The notes: generated by a model from the sequence alone, not told the origin. A stretch of 22,811 nucleotides of DNA from Rhodoferax sp. (GCA_020048295.1 JAIFMT010000210.1:1-22811), one strand, 5' to 3'. Positions 8,241 to 16,673 are shown, numbered from the stretch's first letter. Numbers and translations: made by a program.

Positions 8241-9730
8241 GGCGATGCGGTGGGTTGCTTGGCAATAACGGGCTGGTTCTGCATGCGCTTGCGGCCCAGG
8301 GTTTGCGTGGCATCGAGCAATGCGTCGATGTCGTCTGCGGTGGTGCGGTGGTTGACGATGGCGGCGCGAATGACGGTGTTGCCGTTGACGCTGCTGACCG
8401 AGGGCACGGCAATGCCCGACTCGTGCAGGTCGGCGACGATCTCGGCGTTGATGGCATCCGTTGCATTCGCATCGGCACAGCGAAAGCGAAAACAGACGAT
8501 GTTCAAGCTCACCGGGGCCATCAGCTCCAGGTCCGGGTACGCGGCTAGCCGCTGCTGCAGGGTTCGCGCCAGCGCGCAGGTGTGTGAAATGACCGCGCCA
8601 ATGCGCTCGGTGCCGTAGCACACCAGCGTGAACCAGGTTTTCAGCGCGCGAAAGCTGCGCGACAAGTCAAAACCCAGATCACACGGCCACGGTGAACCGG
8701 CACCGATGCCACGTGTGTGGCGCGTCAGGTAAGCCGCCGGCGAGGCAAAAGTGTCGGTCTGCGCGCTGCCATCGCGCACCAGAAAAAAGCCTGCGTCGTA
8801 CGGCACCTGCCCCCATTTGTGGAAATCCAGCGCCAGTGAGTCGGCCAGTTCAATGCCCTGCAGGCGCGGCGCAATATCGGCCGATAGCATGCCCAACGCC
8901 CCGAGCGCGCCATCCACGTGAAACCACAGCTGCTCCCGGTGGGCGATGGCAGCCAGTGTGCTGAGGTCGTCGATGGCACCGGTGTTGACGGTTCCGGCGC
9001 TGCCAATCAGCAAAAACGGCTGCAGACCGGCAGCGCGGTCAGCCACTATTTGCCCTGCCAGCGCCTCGGCGTTGATCTGGTCCTGGGCATTCACAGCTAT
9101 CAGCCGCAGCGCCTGTGTGCCAAGCCCGCAGATTTCCATCGCCTTGCTGATGCAACTGTGCGCGGTGCTGGCCACGTAAGCCACCAGCGTGCAGTCGCTG
9201 CCCAGCCCATGCGTGCGCGACGACGGGCCCAACGCCCGGGTGCGCGCCACCAGCACGCCCATCAGATTGGCCGTTGATGAGCCGGTGACAAACAACCCGC
9301 CCGCGCCCACAGGAAAACCAAACAGGTCGCGCATCCAGTGGACGATCTGACGTTCAACCTCAAGCGCCATCTGGTCGCGCCCGCCCAGGTTGGCGTTCAG
9401 GCCGCCCGCCAGCATCTCGGCGAGCATGCCCACCGGCGTGCCGCCGCCCTGCACCCAGCCCATGAAACGCGGGTGGCTGTTGGCCGCGGCGTAGGGCAGC
9501 ACCTGCGTCATGAAGCGCTGGTGCGCCTCTGCCAGACGGATGCCTGAACGCGGCAACGGTGCATCGAACGCCTGGCGCACCGCTTGCGGGATGGGTTGCC
9601 ACACCGGGCGCTGCCGAATGTGTGCGATGTAGTCAAACATGTCGTCGAGCATCTGATGCCCTTGCTGGCGCAAATCGGTCCAGTCGTCGGGGTCAAGCGA
9701 GGTGTTGGGCGTGGGCTGCAAGGTGGGCAT
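8237..9730 (-). CDS. Group II pyridoxal-phosphate-dependent decarboxylase
   Basis: The 497-residue protein belongs to the family of aromatic-L-amino-acid, glutamate, histidine and tyrosine decarboxylases (PF00282), which release CO2 from an L-amino acid to give an amine. Visible landmarks are HPRFMGWVQGGGTPVGMLAEML (86-107), GLFVTGSSTANLMG (145-158), the cofactor-stacking His191 in STAHSCISKA, Asp273 in WFHVDGALGA, and the Schiff-base Lys305 in LDFHKWGQVPYD. The family usually has HVDAAYGG, so the HVDGALGA here is a variant near the active site. Substrate specificity cannot be read. The in-frame ATG at 9775 would add 15 residues; the 9730 start fits the family N-terminus better, but neither has a strong ribosome binding site. 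It is divergent from tldD and overlaps the downstream ATP-grasp-like gene by 4 bp. Confidence 0.88.
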   Translation of the reverse strand: MPTLQPTPNTSLDPDDWTDLRQQGHQMLDDMFDYIAHIRQRPVWQPIPQAVRQAFDAPLPRSGIRLAEAHQRFMTQVLPYAAANSHPRFMGWVQGGGTPVGMLAEMLAGGLNANLGGRDQMALEVERQIVHWMRDLFGFPVGAGGLFVTGSSTANLMGVLVARTRALGPSSRTHGLGSDCTLVAYVASTAHSCISKAMEICGLGTQALRLIAVNAQDQINAEALAGQIVADRAAGLQPFLLIGSAGTVNTGAIDDLSTLAAIAHREQLWFHVDGALGALGMLSADIAPRLQGIELADSLALDFHKWGQVPYDAGFFLVRDGSAQTDTFASPAAYLTRHTRGIGAGSPWPCDLGFDLSRSFRALKTWFTLVCYGTERIGAVISHTCALARTLQQRLAAYPDLELMAPVSLNIVCFRFRCADANATDAINAEIVADLHESGIAVPSVSSVNGNTVIRAAIVNHRTTADDIDALLDATQTLGRKRMQNQPVIAKQPTASP

Positions 9731-9813
9731 GGGCAGAAGGCGGGTAGCGACTGGAGTGTGCAAGCATAAGCGCATGTAAAACCATTCCCGGCAGCGTGGG
9801 TCTGCTGGCCACC

Positions 9814-9819
9814 TAAAAT
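9814..9819 (+). promoter_or_regulatory. -10-like element directly upstream of tldD (possible leaderless start)
   Basis: TAAAAT ends 7 nt before the tldD ATG at 9827, so initiation 6-8 nt downstream would fall on the start codon. No Shine-Dalgarno sequence is present and no convincing -35 hexamer is seen. The layout mirrors that in front of rodA. Confidence 0.4.
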
Positions 9820-9826
9820 CTTGCGC

Positions 9827-11287
9827 ATGATGTCACCCGAACCCACCCTCGAACGCCTAGGCGTTGCCAAATCCCTGTTGCTCACCCCCTTTGGTCTCGA
9901 TGAATCGCACCTGGCGCGGGCGCTGGCGGAAATCCGCGCGCACAAGGTCGATGAAGCCGACCTGTATTTTCAGTACACCCGCAGCGAGGGCTGGAGTCTG
10001 GAAGAAGGCATTGTCAAGACCGGCTCGTTTTCCATCGACCAGGGGGTTGGGGTGCGCGCCGTCAGCGGGGAAAAAACCGCGTTTGCCTACTCGGACGATA
10101 TTTCAGAAGCATCGCTGCTTGATGCCGCCCGCACTGTAAGATCAATTTCGTCTGTAGCCCGCTCTGGTAAAGCGAAATTAGCTACAAACAAAATAGCATC
10201 ATCGCGCATTCTCTATGGCGGCCTGGACCCGATTGCCAGCCTGGACAGCAGCGCCAAGGTGGCCTTGCTGGAAAAGGTTGAGAAGCTGGCGCGCGCCAAA
10301 GACCCGCGCGTGGCGCAGGTGATGGCCGGGCTGGCCGCTGAATACGATGTGGTGCTGGTGGCGCGCGCCGATGGCACACTGGCCGCCGACGTGCGCCCGC
10401 TGGTGCGCCTGAGCGTGACGGTGATCACCGAACAAAAAGGCCGCCGTGAAATGGGCTCGGCCGGTGGTGGCGGGCGCTTTGGCTTTGCCTATTTTGACGA
10501 TGCGCTGATCAGCCAGTACGTCGATGAAGCGGTCAGTGCTGCGCTGACCAATCTGGACGCCCGCCCTGCCCCAGCCGGTGAAATGACCGTGGTGCTGGGC
10601 CCGGGTTGGCCGGGCATCTTGTTGCACGAAGCCATTGGGCACGGCTTGGAGGGCGACTTCAATCGCAAGGGCTCCAGTGCTTTCAGCGGCCGCATTGGCG
10701 AGCGGGTGGCGGCCAAGGGGGTCACGGTGCTTGATGACGGCACCATTGCCGACCGGCGCGGCTCGCTCAATGTCGATGACGAGGGCAACGCCAGCGGCCG
10801 CAACGTGCTGATTGAAGACGGCATTTTGCGCGGCTATATCCAGGACGCGATGAACGCCCGTCTCATGGGCGTCAAACCCACCGGCAACGGCCGGCGCGAG
10901 AGCTACGCCAGCGTGCCACTGCCGCGCATGACCAACACCTACATGCTGGCCGGCGACAAGTCCCCTGAAGAAATCGTCGCCAGCATGAAAAAGGGGCTCT
11001 ACGCCACCAACTTTGGCGGCGGCCAGGTCGATATCACCTCGGGCAAGTTCGTGTTTTCCGCCAGCGTGGCGTATTGGGTGGAGAACGGCAAGATTTTGTA
11101 CCCGGTGAAAGGTGCCACGTTGGTGGGCAGCGGGCCGGAATGCCTCAAGCAGGTCAGCATGATCGGCAATGACATGAAGCTCGACAGCGGTGTCGGCACC
11201 TGCGGCAAGGAAGGCCAGAGCGTGCCAGTGGGTGTTGGCCAGCCGACGTTGCGACTCGATGCCTTGACCGTTGGCGGTACGGCTTGA
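9827..11287 (+). CDS. tldD: Metalloprotease TldD
   Basis: TldD forms a heterodimeric zinc protease with TldE/PmbA that cleaves small unfolded peptides. In enterobacteria it matures microcin B17, degrades the CcdA antitoxin and takes part in modified-peptide processing. The 486-residue protein carries the metal-binding HEAIGHGLEGD motif (His267, Glu268, His272). The C-terminal half is typical of the family (NVLIEDGILRGYIQDAMNARLMG, then GFxxxGGQVDITSGKFVFSAS-like text). Two tandem ATGs (9827, 9830) and an upstream in-frame TTG are possible starts. No tldE partner is in the window. Residues ~104-125, with SISSVARSGKAKLATNKIAS, are encoded by a copy of the dispersed repeat (10138-10200). This is a lineage-specific insert in a region that is otherwise variable. 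Confidence 0.95.
   Translation: MMSPEPTLERLGVAKSLLLTPFGLDESHLARALAEIRAHKVDEADLYFQYTRSEGWSLEEGIVKTGSFSIDQGVGVRAVSGEKTAFAYSDDISEASLLDAARTVRSISSVARSGKAKLATNKIASSRILYGGLDPIASLDSSAKVALLEKVEKLARAKDPRVAQVMAGLAAEYDVVLVARADGTLAADVRPLVRLSVTVITEQKGRREMGSAGGGGRFGFAYFDDALISQYVDEAVSAALTNLDARPAPAGEMTVVLGPGWPGILLHEAIGHGLEGDFNRKGSSAFSGRIGERVAAKGVTVLDDGTIADRRGSLNVDDEGNASGRNVLIEDGILRGYIQDAMNARLMGVKPTGNGRRESYASVPLPRMTNTYMLAGDKSPEEIVASMKKGLYATNFGGGQVDITSGKFVFSASVAYWVENGKILYPVKGATLVGSGPECLKQVSMIGNDMKLDSGVGTCGKEGQSVPVGVGQPTLRLDALTVGGTA
10138..10200 (+). repeat. Short palindromic repeat family, copy C (inside tldD, in frame)
   Basis: This element has TCTGTAGCCC, GGTAAAGCGA and AGCTACAAA at the same spacing as the rseA copy (19664-19735); the two align without gaps over more than 30 bp of core. 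It is AT-rich compared with surrounding tldD sequence and is translated in frame as part of TldD. Confidence 0.7.
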
Positions 11288-11340
11288 CTGGTTGACGGTG
11301 GCTGGCACGGCATGGCAACTGGGCCCTGTGCGTGCGGTTT

Positions 11341-11385
11341 GGGGATTCGCAATCTGTGAGGTTTATAGCGTTATGCGAAGACCCC
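11341..11385. repeat. Near-perfect inverted repeat downstream of tldD
   Basis: GGGGATTCGCA (11341-11351) is mirrored by TGCGAAGACCCC (11374-11385), with 22 nt between. A third related half-site, TTTCGCTTATCTGG, follows at 11397-11410. No T-run follows, so a terminator is doubtful. The layout of repeated TTCGC half-sites resembles ends of mobile elements or recombinase binding sites. It lies beside a transposase remnant but cannot be assigned to a known element by eye. Confidence 0.5.
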
Positions 11386-11524
11386 AGTTAAGAGAGTTTC
11401 GCTTATCTGGCAGCACTGACCGTCCCAACTTTCGGAGATTGTCATGTCTGAGATTGCAGCGTTGCACCCGGTCATTCGGACCTGGTTGTTCGAGGATCCA
11501 CTTTCCTGGTATGTTCCGGCGTAG

Positions 11525-11799
11525 GGCCACATCGTCAAACTCGAAAACCAGTTGAGACAAGAAGTCCAGCCGATTCTCAACGTCCTGCAAGCGCAGGTGG
11601 CCAAACTTGGCTATTGCAGCGATAACAACGTCAAGTCTGTGAACAAGCCAGGCTGATGGCGTTGATTGCCGTGGCCCGCCAAGACCATTCTCCCCACTGG
11701 CGTGAGCGTTTTACAAAGCCTGCGCCGCTGCAGGCAGATGCCACGCCGATGCTGGCGATGACGCACCGTTTGTCGATAGGCTGCCAGAACTGGAACTGA
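11525..11799 (+). pseudogene. IS1182-like transposase remnant, frameshifted
   Basis: One frame reads LQAQVAKLGYCSDNNVKSV and stops at 11654-11656. The next frame, starting at 11653, continues LMALIAVARQDHSPHWRERF, then TKPAPLQADATPMLAMTHRL. Joined by one missing base, this matches the central part of IS1182-type DDE transposases (ADAGYCSEANV...PLIAxGRxxHHxxxxERF...MRHRL). The match then stops and the downstream TPEGxALYxxRK/VEPVFG portion is missing. The N-terminal half is also absent; the stretch before 11525 has an in-frame TAG and no recognisable homology. It is therefore an internally deleted, inactive fragment. The 525-bp region between tldD (ends 11287) and era (ends 11814) holds only this and the inverted repeat at 11341-11385. 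Confidence 0.6.
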
Positions 11800-11813
11800 G
11801 ACAGGCGCTTCGC

Positions 11814-11978
11814 TTACTCGTAACCAAACGAGCGCACGCGCGCTTCGTCGTCGGCCCAACCCGAGCGCACCTTGACCCACATTTCGATGAACACCTTGGC
11901 ATCCATCAGCCGCTCCAGCTCAACCCGGGTTTCCATGCCGATGCGCTTGATGCGCTCGCCCTTGTCGCCAATCACCAC
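11814..11978 (-). pseudogene. era: Out-of-frame C-terminal KH domain of Era
   Basis: This frame encodes [40 protein letters not shown] and WADDEARVRSFGYE, ending with TAA at 11814-11816. That is the canonical Era C-terminus, including the GDKG loop of the type II KH domain and the WVKVxSGWADDE signature. It is not in frame with the upstream era reading frame, which stops at 11972-11974. The first KH strand (the IAATIVVERxxxKGM portion in relatives) is missing between the two frames. The segment has kept good coding character, which suggests a recent lesion or a sequence error. Confidence 0.85.
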
Positions 11979-12781
11979 TTGCCACGGCCAGCCTCTTCTT
12001 CAAATTTGTCGATGACCACGGTCGAGGTGTAGGGCAGCTCGTCGCCGGTCAGGCGGAACAGCTTTTCGCGCACCATCTCAGCAGCCATGAAACGCTCGCT
12101 GCGGTCGGTCAGCTCGTCGGCGGCGTACCACCAGGCTTGTTCGGGCAGAAATTTTTCGCAAATGCCCAGCAGGCGCTCAATGTCCTTGGGGCTTTTGGCC
12201 GACATCGGCACGTATTCGGCAAATTGGTGCTTTTCTGCCATGGTCTGCAGCCACGGCGCAATGTCGCCGCGGCGGTGAATGTTGTCGAGCTTGTTGGCAA
12301 TCAGCAGCGTGGGGATTTTTTTGTCCAGCAGCGCCAGCACGCGCGCGTCGGCCGGGGTAAAGCTACCGGCTTCCACCACAAACAAGATCAGATCGACATC
12401 AGCCACCGCGCCCACCACGGTTTTGTTCAGCGACTTGTTCAGCGCGTTGCCGTGCAGCGTCTGAAAACCCGGCGTATCAACAAACACAAACTGCGTGGCA
12501 CCCAGCGTGTGCATGCCGGTGATGCGGTGGCGCGTGGTTTGCGCCTTGCGCGAGGTGATGCTGATCTTTTGCCCCACCAGCGCGTTGAGCAGCGTTGACT
12601 TGCCCACATTGGGTTTGCCAACAATGGCGATCAGGCCGCAGCGCTGGCCTGCTACCGGGGCCTCCACCGGCCCGGCAGGACGCATATCGCGGCGCAGGCC
12701 CGCCAGCAATTCTTCAACATCATTTTGGTCTTTAGCCCCCGTCCCATCTGCGCTAGTAGCTATATTATTTGTAGTATTCAT
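11972..12781 (-). CDS. era: GTPase Era, truncated before the KH domain
   Basis: Era is an essential GTPase that binds the 3' end of 16S rRNA through its KH domain during 30S maturation. This frame gives 269 residues: a 40-residue N-terminal extension, then G1 GKPNVGKST (55-63), G3 DTPGF, G4 NKLD, and the linker ending [11 protein letters not shown]. It stops with RGKW and TGA, about 15 residues after the G domain would normally lead into the KH domain; relatives are ~300 or more residues. The KH domain follows in another frame (11814-11978). Total length from start to the KH stop is 968 nt, not a multiple of three. The start overlaps the rnc stop by 4 bp (ATGA). The first ~21 residues are encoded by a dispersed repeat (12720-12783). 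Confidence 0.85.
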   Translation of the reverse strand: MNTTNNIATSADGTGAKDQNDVEELLAGLRRDMRPAGPVEAPVAGQRCGLIAIVGKPNVGKSTLLNALVGQKISITSRKAQTTRHRITGMHTLGATQFVFVDTPGFQTLHGNALNKSLNKTVVGAVADVDLILFVVEAGSFTPADARVLALLDKKIPTLLIANKLDNIHRRGDIAPWLQTMAEKHQFAEYVPMSAKSPKDIERLLGICEKFLPEQAWWYAADELTDRSERFMAAEMVREKLFRLTGDELPYTSTVVIDKFEEEAGRGKW

Positions 12782-12783
12782 GA
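12720..12783 (+). repeat. Short palindromic repeat family, copy D (forms the era start and N-terminus)
   Basis: Read on the plus strand this has CATTTTGGTCTTTAGCCCCC, TCTGCGCTAGTAGCTA and a terminal TTCATG. These align without gaps to the rseA copy (19664-19735: ATTTTGGCCTGTTGCC, TCTGCGCTGACAGCTAC, TTCATG). On the minus strand it supplies the era ATG, the rnc stop overlap and the peptide [20 protein letters not shown], which is unlike Era proteins elsewhere. Confidence 0.75.
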
Positions 12784-13464
12784 TTTTCCTTGGGACTTGA
12801 TTTTTTGCAGCATGGCGCTGGCGGCAGCTTGTTCACCCGAGCGGCGTGAGCCGCCAATGCCGCGCTCGCTCAATTTCAGTTCGGCAATGGCGCATTCCAC
12901 ATCAAAGGTTTGCTGATGCGCCGCACCCTGCGTACACACCACCCGGTAACTTGGCAGCTGCATGCGCCGGCCTTGCAGCCACTCCTGCAGCTCGGTTTTA
13001 GGGTCTTTGCCCAGGCCGGCCATGGCGGCGTTGATGGCCAAACCTTCATAAAGCCGGCGCACCAGCGCCCGCGCGGCAGCAAACCCGCCGTCCAGGTACA
13101 CCGCGCCGATCAGCGCTTCGACGACATCCGCCAGAATGGAAGGCCGCTTTTGGCCACCCGAGCGCAATTCACCTTCGCCCAGCCGAATGACCGACGGCAG
13201 CTCAAGCTTGACGGCCAACTGGTGCAGCGTGTCCTGGCGCACCAGGCTGGCCCGCACGCGCGACAAATCGCCTTCAGGCAAGTCTTTGAGCTGCTCATAC
13301 AGCAATTCAGCCACACACATGCCCAGCACCGAGTCGCCCAGAAACTCCAGGCGTTCATAGTGGTCAGCTGAAAAACTGCGGTGCGTGAGCGCCAGCGTCA
13401 GCAGCTGCGTATTGGCAAACTCATGCTGCAGGCGCTGTTGCAGCGCCGCCAGGTCTGCGTTCAA
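12778..13464 (-). CDS. rnc: Ribonuclease III
   Basis: RNase III cleaves double-stranded RNA, processing the 30S rRNA precursor and structured mRNAs. The 228-residue protein has the signature [12 protein letters not shown] (37-48, with catalytic Glu40 and Asp44), the second acidic cluster [16 protein letters not shown] (112-127), and a C-terminal dsRNA-binding domain (about 155-225, ending [16 protein letters not shown]). The start is TTG at 13464. It is preceded by AGGTG at 13474-13470 with 5-nt spacing, whereas the nearby ATG (13469) is out of frame and stops after two codons. The rnc stop overlaps the era start by 4 bp. The order lepB-DUF4845-rnc-era is the usual betaproteobacterial operon. 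Confidence 0.96.
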   Translation of the reverse strand: MNADLAALQQRLQHEFANTQLLTLALTHRSFSADHYERLEFLGDSVLGMCVAELLYEQLKDLPEGDLSRVRASLVRQDTLHQLAVKLELPSVIRLGEGELRSGGQKRPSILADVVEALIGAVYLDGGFAAARALVRRLYEGLAINAAMAGLGKDPKTELQEWLQGRRMQLPSYRVVCTQGAAHQQTFDVECAIAELKLSERGIGGSRRSGEQAAASAMLQKIKSQGKS

Positions 13465-13488
13465 ACCATCACCTGTGCTTCCACGCGA

Positions 13489-13842
13489 CTATTTGGAGTG
13501 ACCGGAGTACTTGAGCGTCAGGTACGCCGGGCCGGCCAGGTGAATCTCGCGCTGGTAAGCAAAGCTGACCACCACCTTGTCGCCCTCTTTGGTCACGTCA
13601 AGGTCTTTGCCGGTGATGGAGCTGATGGCATCAATGGCGGTAGCCTTGTCAAAAATCGAGCGCACTTCGGGCACGGTGTTGCCCTCAGAGGCCTTTTGCA
13701 CCGCCTTGGTGATGGCCTGGTATTCCAGCAGCGTGGGGAACACCTGCGCTGCCACCACGCCGGTGGCCGCCAGCACCACAGCCACAAACACCAGGCCAAT
13801 GAACGAAATGCCGCGTTGGCCGGATTTGAAACGGGTTGTCAT
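13489..13842 (-). CDS. DUF4845 membrane-anchored protein
   Basis: This 117-residue protein has one N-terminal membrane segment (about residues 11-33, GISFIGLVFVAVVLAATGVV) preceded by basic residues, followed by a small soluble domain that probably faces the periplasm. It resembles the DUF4845 family found between lepB and rnc in many proteobacteria; the biochemical role is unknown. The N-terminus also recalls type IV pilin-like GxSFIGL leaders, but no peptidase site is evident. The chosen ATG at 13842 has a strong AGGAG site 6-7 nt upstream, placed directly after the lepB stop. An earlier in-frame start at 13872 would lie inside lepB and lacks this site. Confidence 0.9.
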   Translation of the reverse strand: MTTRFKSGQRGISFIGLVFVAVVLAATGVVAAQVFPTLLEYQAITKAVQKASEGNTVPEVRSIFDKATAIDAISSITGKDLDVTKEGDKVVVSFAYQREIHLAGPAYLTLKYSGHSK

Positions 13843-13855
13843 CTTGGTCTCCTGA

Positions 13856-14821
13856 TCAGTTGAACGAACCAATGCGTTTGAGGCTGCTGAAATTCATCCA
13901 GACAAAAAACGCCTTGCCCACAATGTTTTTATCCGGCACAAAGCCCCAGTAGCGCGAATCGAGCGAGTTGTCGCGGTTGTCGCCCATCATGAAGTAATGG
14001 CCCTGCGGCACCTTGCACACCACGCCCTCGACACTGTAGCGGCAATTGCTTTTGAACTCAAATTCGTCAGCACCGGGCACAAACGCCGGGCGGTTGTCGT
14101 CGTTGAGCAGGCGGTGCTTCTTGTCGCCCAGCGCTTCTTCAAACTGCTTGAAGTAGCGCATCGCGTCGGCATCAAAAAACTCGGGCAGCGTATTGGTTTC
14201 AATGGCTTTGCCGTTGATGCTCAGGCGCTTGTTGAGGTAGGCCACCTCGTCACCGGGCACACCCACCACACGCTTGATGTAGTCCAGGCTGGGCTTGGGC
14301 GGGTAGCGAAACACCATCACATCGCCGCGCTGCGGGGCAGTACCTTCGGTGATCTTGGTGTTGATCACCGGCAAGCGCAGGCCGTAGTGGTATTTGTTGA
14401 CCAGAATCAGGTCGCCCACCAGCAGCGTGGGAATCATCGAGCCTGAGGGAATCTTGAACGGCTCAAACAAAAACGAGCGCAAGATGAACACGCCAATGAT
14501 CACCGGGAACAGCCCGGCCGTCCAATCCAGCCACCAGGGTTGCGCCAGCAGCGCTTTTTTGGCTTCGGTCACGTCGCCGTCGATCCTGGCAATACCGAGC
14601 TTGGTCAAGTCTTCATTGCGCTTGATCGTCTGTGCCTCCAGCGCGGCCGCCGCTTGCTGGCGCCGGGGCAAAAACACAAAGCGCTCGGCCAGCCAGTAGG
14701 CACCGGTGACCACTGTGGCCAAAAAAAGCAGCAACGCAAAGTTGCCCTCGACCACACCAAAATACCAGGCGCCCACATACGCGACAAACGCCGCCAGAAT
14801 CACAGAAGTCAATGCCTGCAT
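13856..14821 (-). CDS. lepB: Signal peptidase I
   Basis: LepB is the inner-membrane Ser/Lys protease that removes signal peptides from Sec- and Tat-exported proteins. The 321-residue protein has N-terminal membrane segments (about 4-22 and 28-46) and a further one before the catalytic domain (about 101-120). It shows catalytic Ser128 in IPSGSMIPTL, Lys183 in DYIKRVVGVPGDEV, and box E GDNRDNSLDSRYWGFVP near the C-terminus. The start ATG (14821-14819) overlaps the lepA stop by one base (TGATG), implying coupled translation. A longer frame extending into lepA is not supported. Confidence 0.96.
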   Translation of the reverse strand: MQALTSVILAAFVAYVGAWYFGVVEGNFALLLFLATVVTGAYWLAERFVFLPRRQQAAAALEAQTIKRNEDLTKLGIARIDGDVTEAKKALLAQPWWLDWTAGLFPVIIGVFILRSFLFEPFKIPSGSMIPTLLVGDLILVNKYHYGLRLPVINTKITEGTAPQRGDVMVFRYPPKPSLDYIKRVVGVPGDEVAYLNKRLSINGKAIETNTLPEFFDADAMRYFKQFEEALGDKKHRLLNDDNRPAFVPGADEFEFKSNCRYSVEGVVCKVPQGHYFMMGDNRDNSLDSRYWGFVPDKNIVGKAFFVWMNFSSLKRIGSFN

Positions 14822-16632
14822 CACGCGTCCACTTTCAAAATGGCCAGGAACGCCTCTTGCGGCACCTCGACCGAGCCAATCTGCTTCATGCGCTTCTTGC
14901 CTTCCTTTTGTTTCTCCAGCAACTTGCGCTTGCGCGAAATATCGCCACCGTAGCACTTGGCGATGACGTTCTTGCGCAGCGCCTTGATGGTTTCACGGGC
15001 GATCACGTTAGCCCCGATGGCCGCCTGGATGGCCACGTCGTACATCTGGCGTGAAATCACCTCGCGCATTTTCGACACCACGGCTCGGCCACGGTACAAC
15101 GACTGCGAGCGGTGCACGATGATGGAGAGTGCATCCACCTTTTCGCCGTTGAGCAAGATATCGACCTTGACGACGTCAGCGGTGCGGTATTCCTTGAACT
15201 CATAGTCCATCGAGGCATAGCCGCGCGACACGCTCTTGAGCTTGTCAAAAAAGTCCATCACGATCTCGCCCAGCGGCATCTCGTAGGTCAGCACCACCTG
15301 GCGCCCCTTGTAGGCCATGTTCATCTGCACGCCGCGCTTCTGGTTGGCCAGCGTCATTACCGGGCCGACATATTCCTGCGGCATATACAAATGCACGGTA
15401 ACGATGGGTTCGCGGATTTCATCGAGCCGGCCCTGATCGGGCATCTTGGACGGGTTTTCGACCATCTTCACTTCACCATCAGCCTGCACCACCTGATAGA
15501 CCACGCTGGGCGCGGTGGTGATGAGATCCTGGTCAAACTCGCGCTCCAGGCGCTCCTGCACAATTTCCATGTGCAGCAGGCCAAGAAAGCCACAGCGAAA
15601 GCCAAAGCCCAACGCCTGCGACACCTCGGGCTCGTAGTGCAACGAGGCATCGTTCAATTTCAGCTTTTCCAGGCTGTCGCGCAGGCCTTCGTACTGGTTG
15701 GCCTCGGTGGGGTACAGCCCGGCAAACACTTGAGGCTGAATTTCCTTGAAACCCGGCAACGGCACCGTCGCAGTGGCGGCCGCGCCGCCGCTGCCCGGGC
15801 GGATCAGCGTGATGGTGTCGCCCACCTTGGCCGCCTGCAATTCGCGGATGCCGGCAATGATGTAGCCCACCTCGCCGGCCTCAAGCGCCTGGCGCGGCTG
15901 GTTGGCCGGGGTAAAAACCCCCAGACTGTCGGCGTTGTAGGTGGTCTCAGTCGCCATCATCTTGATGCGCTCGCCCCGGGCCAGCCGTCCATCGACCACC
16001 CGCACCAGCATCACCACGCCCACATAAGAGTCAAACCAGCTGTCGATGATCATCGCGCGCAGTGGCCCGGCCGGGTTGCCCTTGGGGGCCGGAATGCGCG
16101 CCACCACAGCTTCGAGGATGTCGTCAATGCCCATGCCGGTCTTGGCCGAACAAGGAATGGCGTGCGCGGCATCGATGCCAATCACGTCTTCAATTTCTGA
16201 CTTGGCGTTTTCCGGGTCGGCGTTGGGCAAGTCCATCTTGTTGAGCACCGGCACCACTTCCACACCCAGATCGAGGGCGGTGTAGCAATTGGCCACGGTT
16301 TGCGCTTCCACGCCCTGGCTGACATCAACCACCAACAAAGCCCCTTCACAGGCGGACAGCGAGCGGCTGACCTCGTACGAAAAGTCCACGTGGCCGGGGG
16401 TGTCGATCAAATTGAGGTTGTAGGTCTGGCCGTCTTGTGCCTTGTATTGCAGTGCCGCGGTTTGCGCCTTGATGGTGATGCCGCGCTCTTTCTCGATGTC
16501 CATCGAGTCGAGCACCTGGGCTTCCATCTCGCGCTCCTGCAGGCCGCCGCAACGCTGGATCAGCCGGTCGGCCAACGTCGATTTGCCATGGTCAATGTGG
16601 GCGATGATCGAAAAGTTTCTGATGTGGTTCAT
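14821..16632 (-). CDS. lepA: Elongation factor 4 (LepA)
   Basis: LepA/EF4 is a translational GTPase related to EF-G that acts on the ribosome, affecting initiation or back-translocation and 30S biogenesis. The 603-residue protein starts [20 protein letters not shown] (P-loop 11-19) and has DTPGHVDF and NKMDLP. Its C-terminus is LepA-specific ([20 protein letters not shown]). The start at 16632 matches the family; the frame remains open upstream for 63 codons without homology and crosses an intrinsic terminator. It is followed directly by lepB. A separate promoter may lie in the 205-bp gap after mucD. Confidence 0.97.
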   Translation of the reverse strand: MNHIRNFSIIAHIDHGKSTLADRLIQRCGGLQEREMEAQVLDSMDIEKERGITIKAQTAALQYKAQDGQTYNLNLIDTPGHVDFSYEVSRSLSACEGALLVVDVSQGVEAQTVANCYTALDLGVEVVPVLNKMDLPNADPENAKSEIEDVIGIDAAHAIPCSAKTGMGIDDILEAVVARIPAPKGNPAGPLRAMIIDSWFDSYVGVVMLVRVVDGRLARGERIKMMATETTYNADSLGVFTPANQPRQALEAGEVGYIIAGIRELQAAKVGDTITLIRPGSGGAAATATVPLPGFKEIQPQVFAGLYPTEANQYEGLRDSLEKLKLNDASLHYEPEVSQALGFGFRCGFLGLLHMEIVQERLEREFDQDLITTAPSVVYQVVQADGEVKMVENPSKMPDQGRLDEIREPIVTVHLYMPQEYVGPVMTLANQKRGVQMNMAYKGRQVVLTYEMPLGEIVMDFFDKLKSVSRGYASMDYEFKEYRTADVVKVDILLNGEKVDALSIIVHRSQSLYRGRAVVSKMREVISRQMYDVAIQAAIGANVIARETIKALRKNVIAKCYGGDISRKRKLLEKQKEGKKRMKQIGSVEVPQEAFLAILKVDA

Positions 16633-16673
16633 TCGGGAAGACCGACAAGGTAGGTGAAAGCCTTTTTCAGCAG

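Noticed and set aside
9101..9150. AGCTATCAGCC sequence inside the decarboxylase gene as a sixth repeat copy
   Set aside because: Only a short stretch resembles the repeat core; the AT-rich flanks and central motif are absent.
10199..11308. Long open frame (369 codons) on the minus strand opposite tldD
   Set aside because: Shadow of the well-conserved tldD frame; no domain or ribosome binding site.
11611..11880. Minus-strand open frame overlapping the IS remnant and era end
   Set aside because: It is the opposite strand of the transposase fragment joined to a wrong frame of the Era KH region; no recognisable product.
15112..16200. Long open frame (362 codons) on the plus strand opposite lepA
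   Set aside because: Antisense shadow of a strongly conserved GTPase gene in GC-rich DNA; the product is His/Arg/Gln-rich with no recognisable domain.
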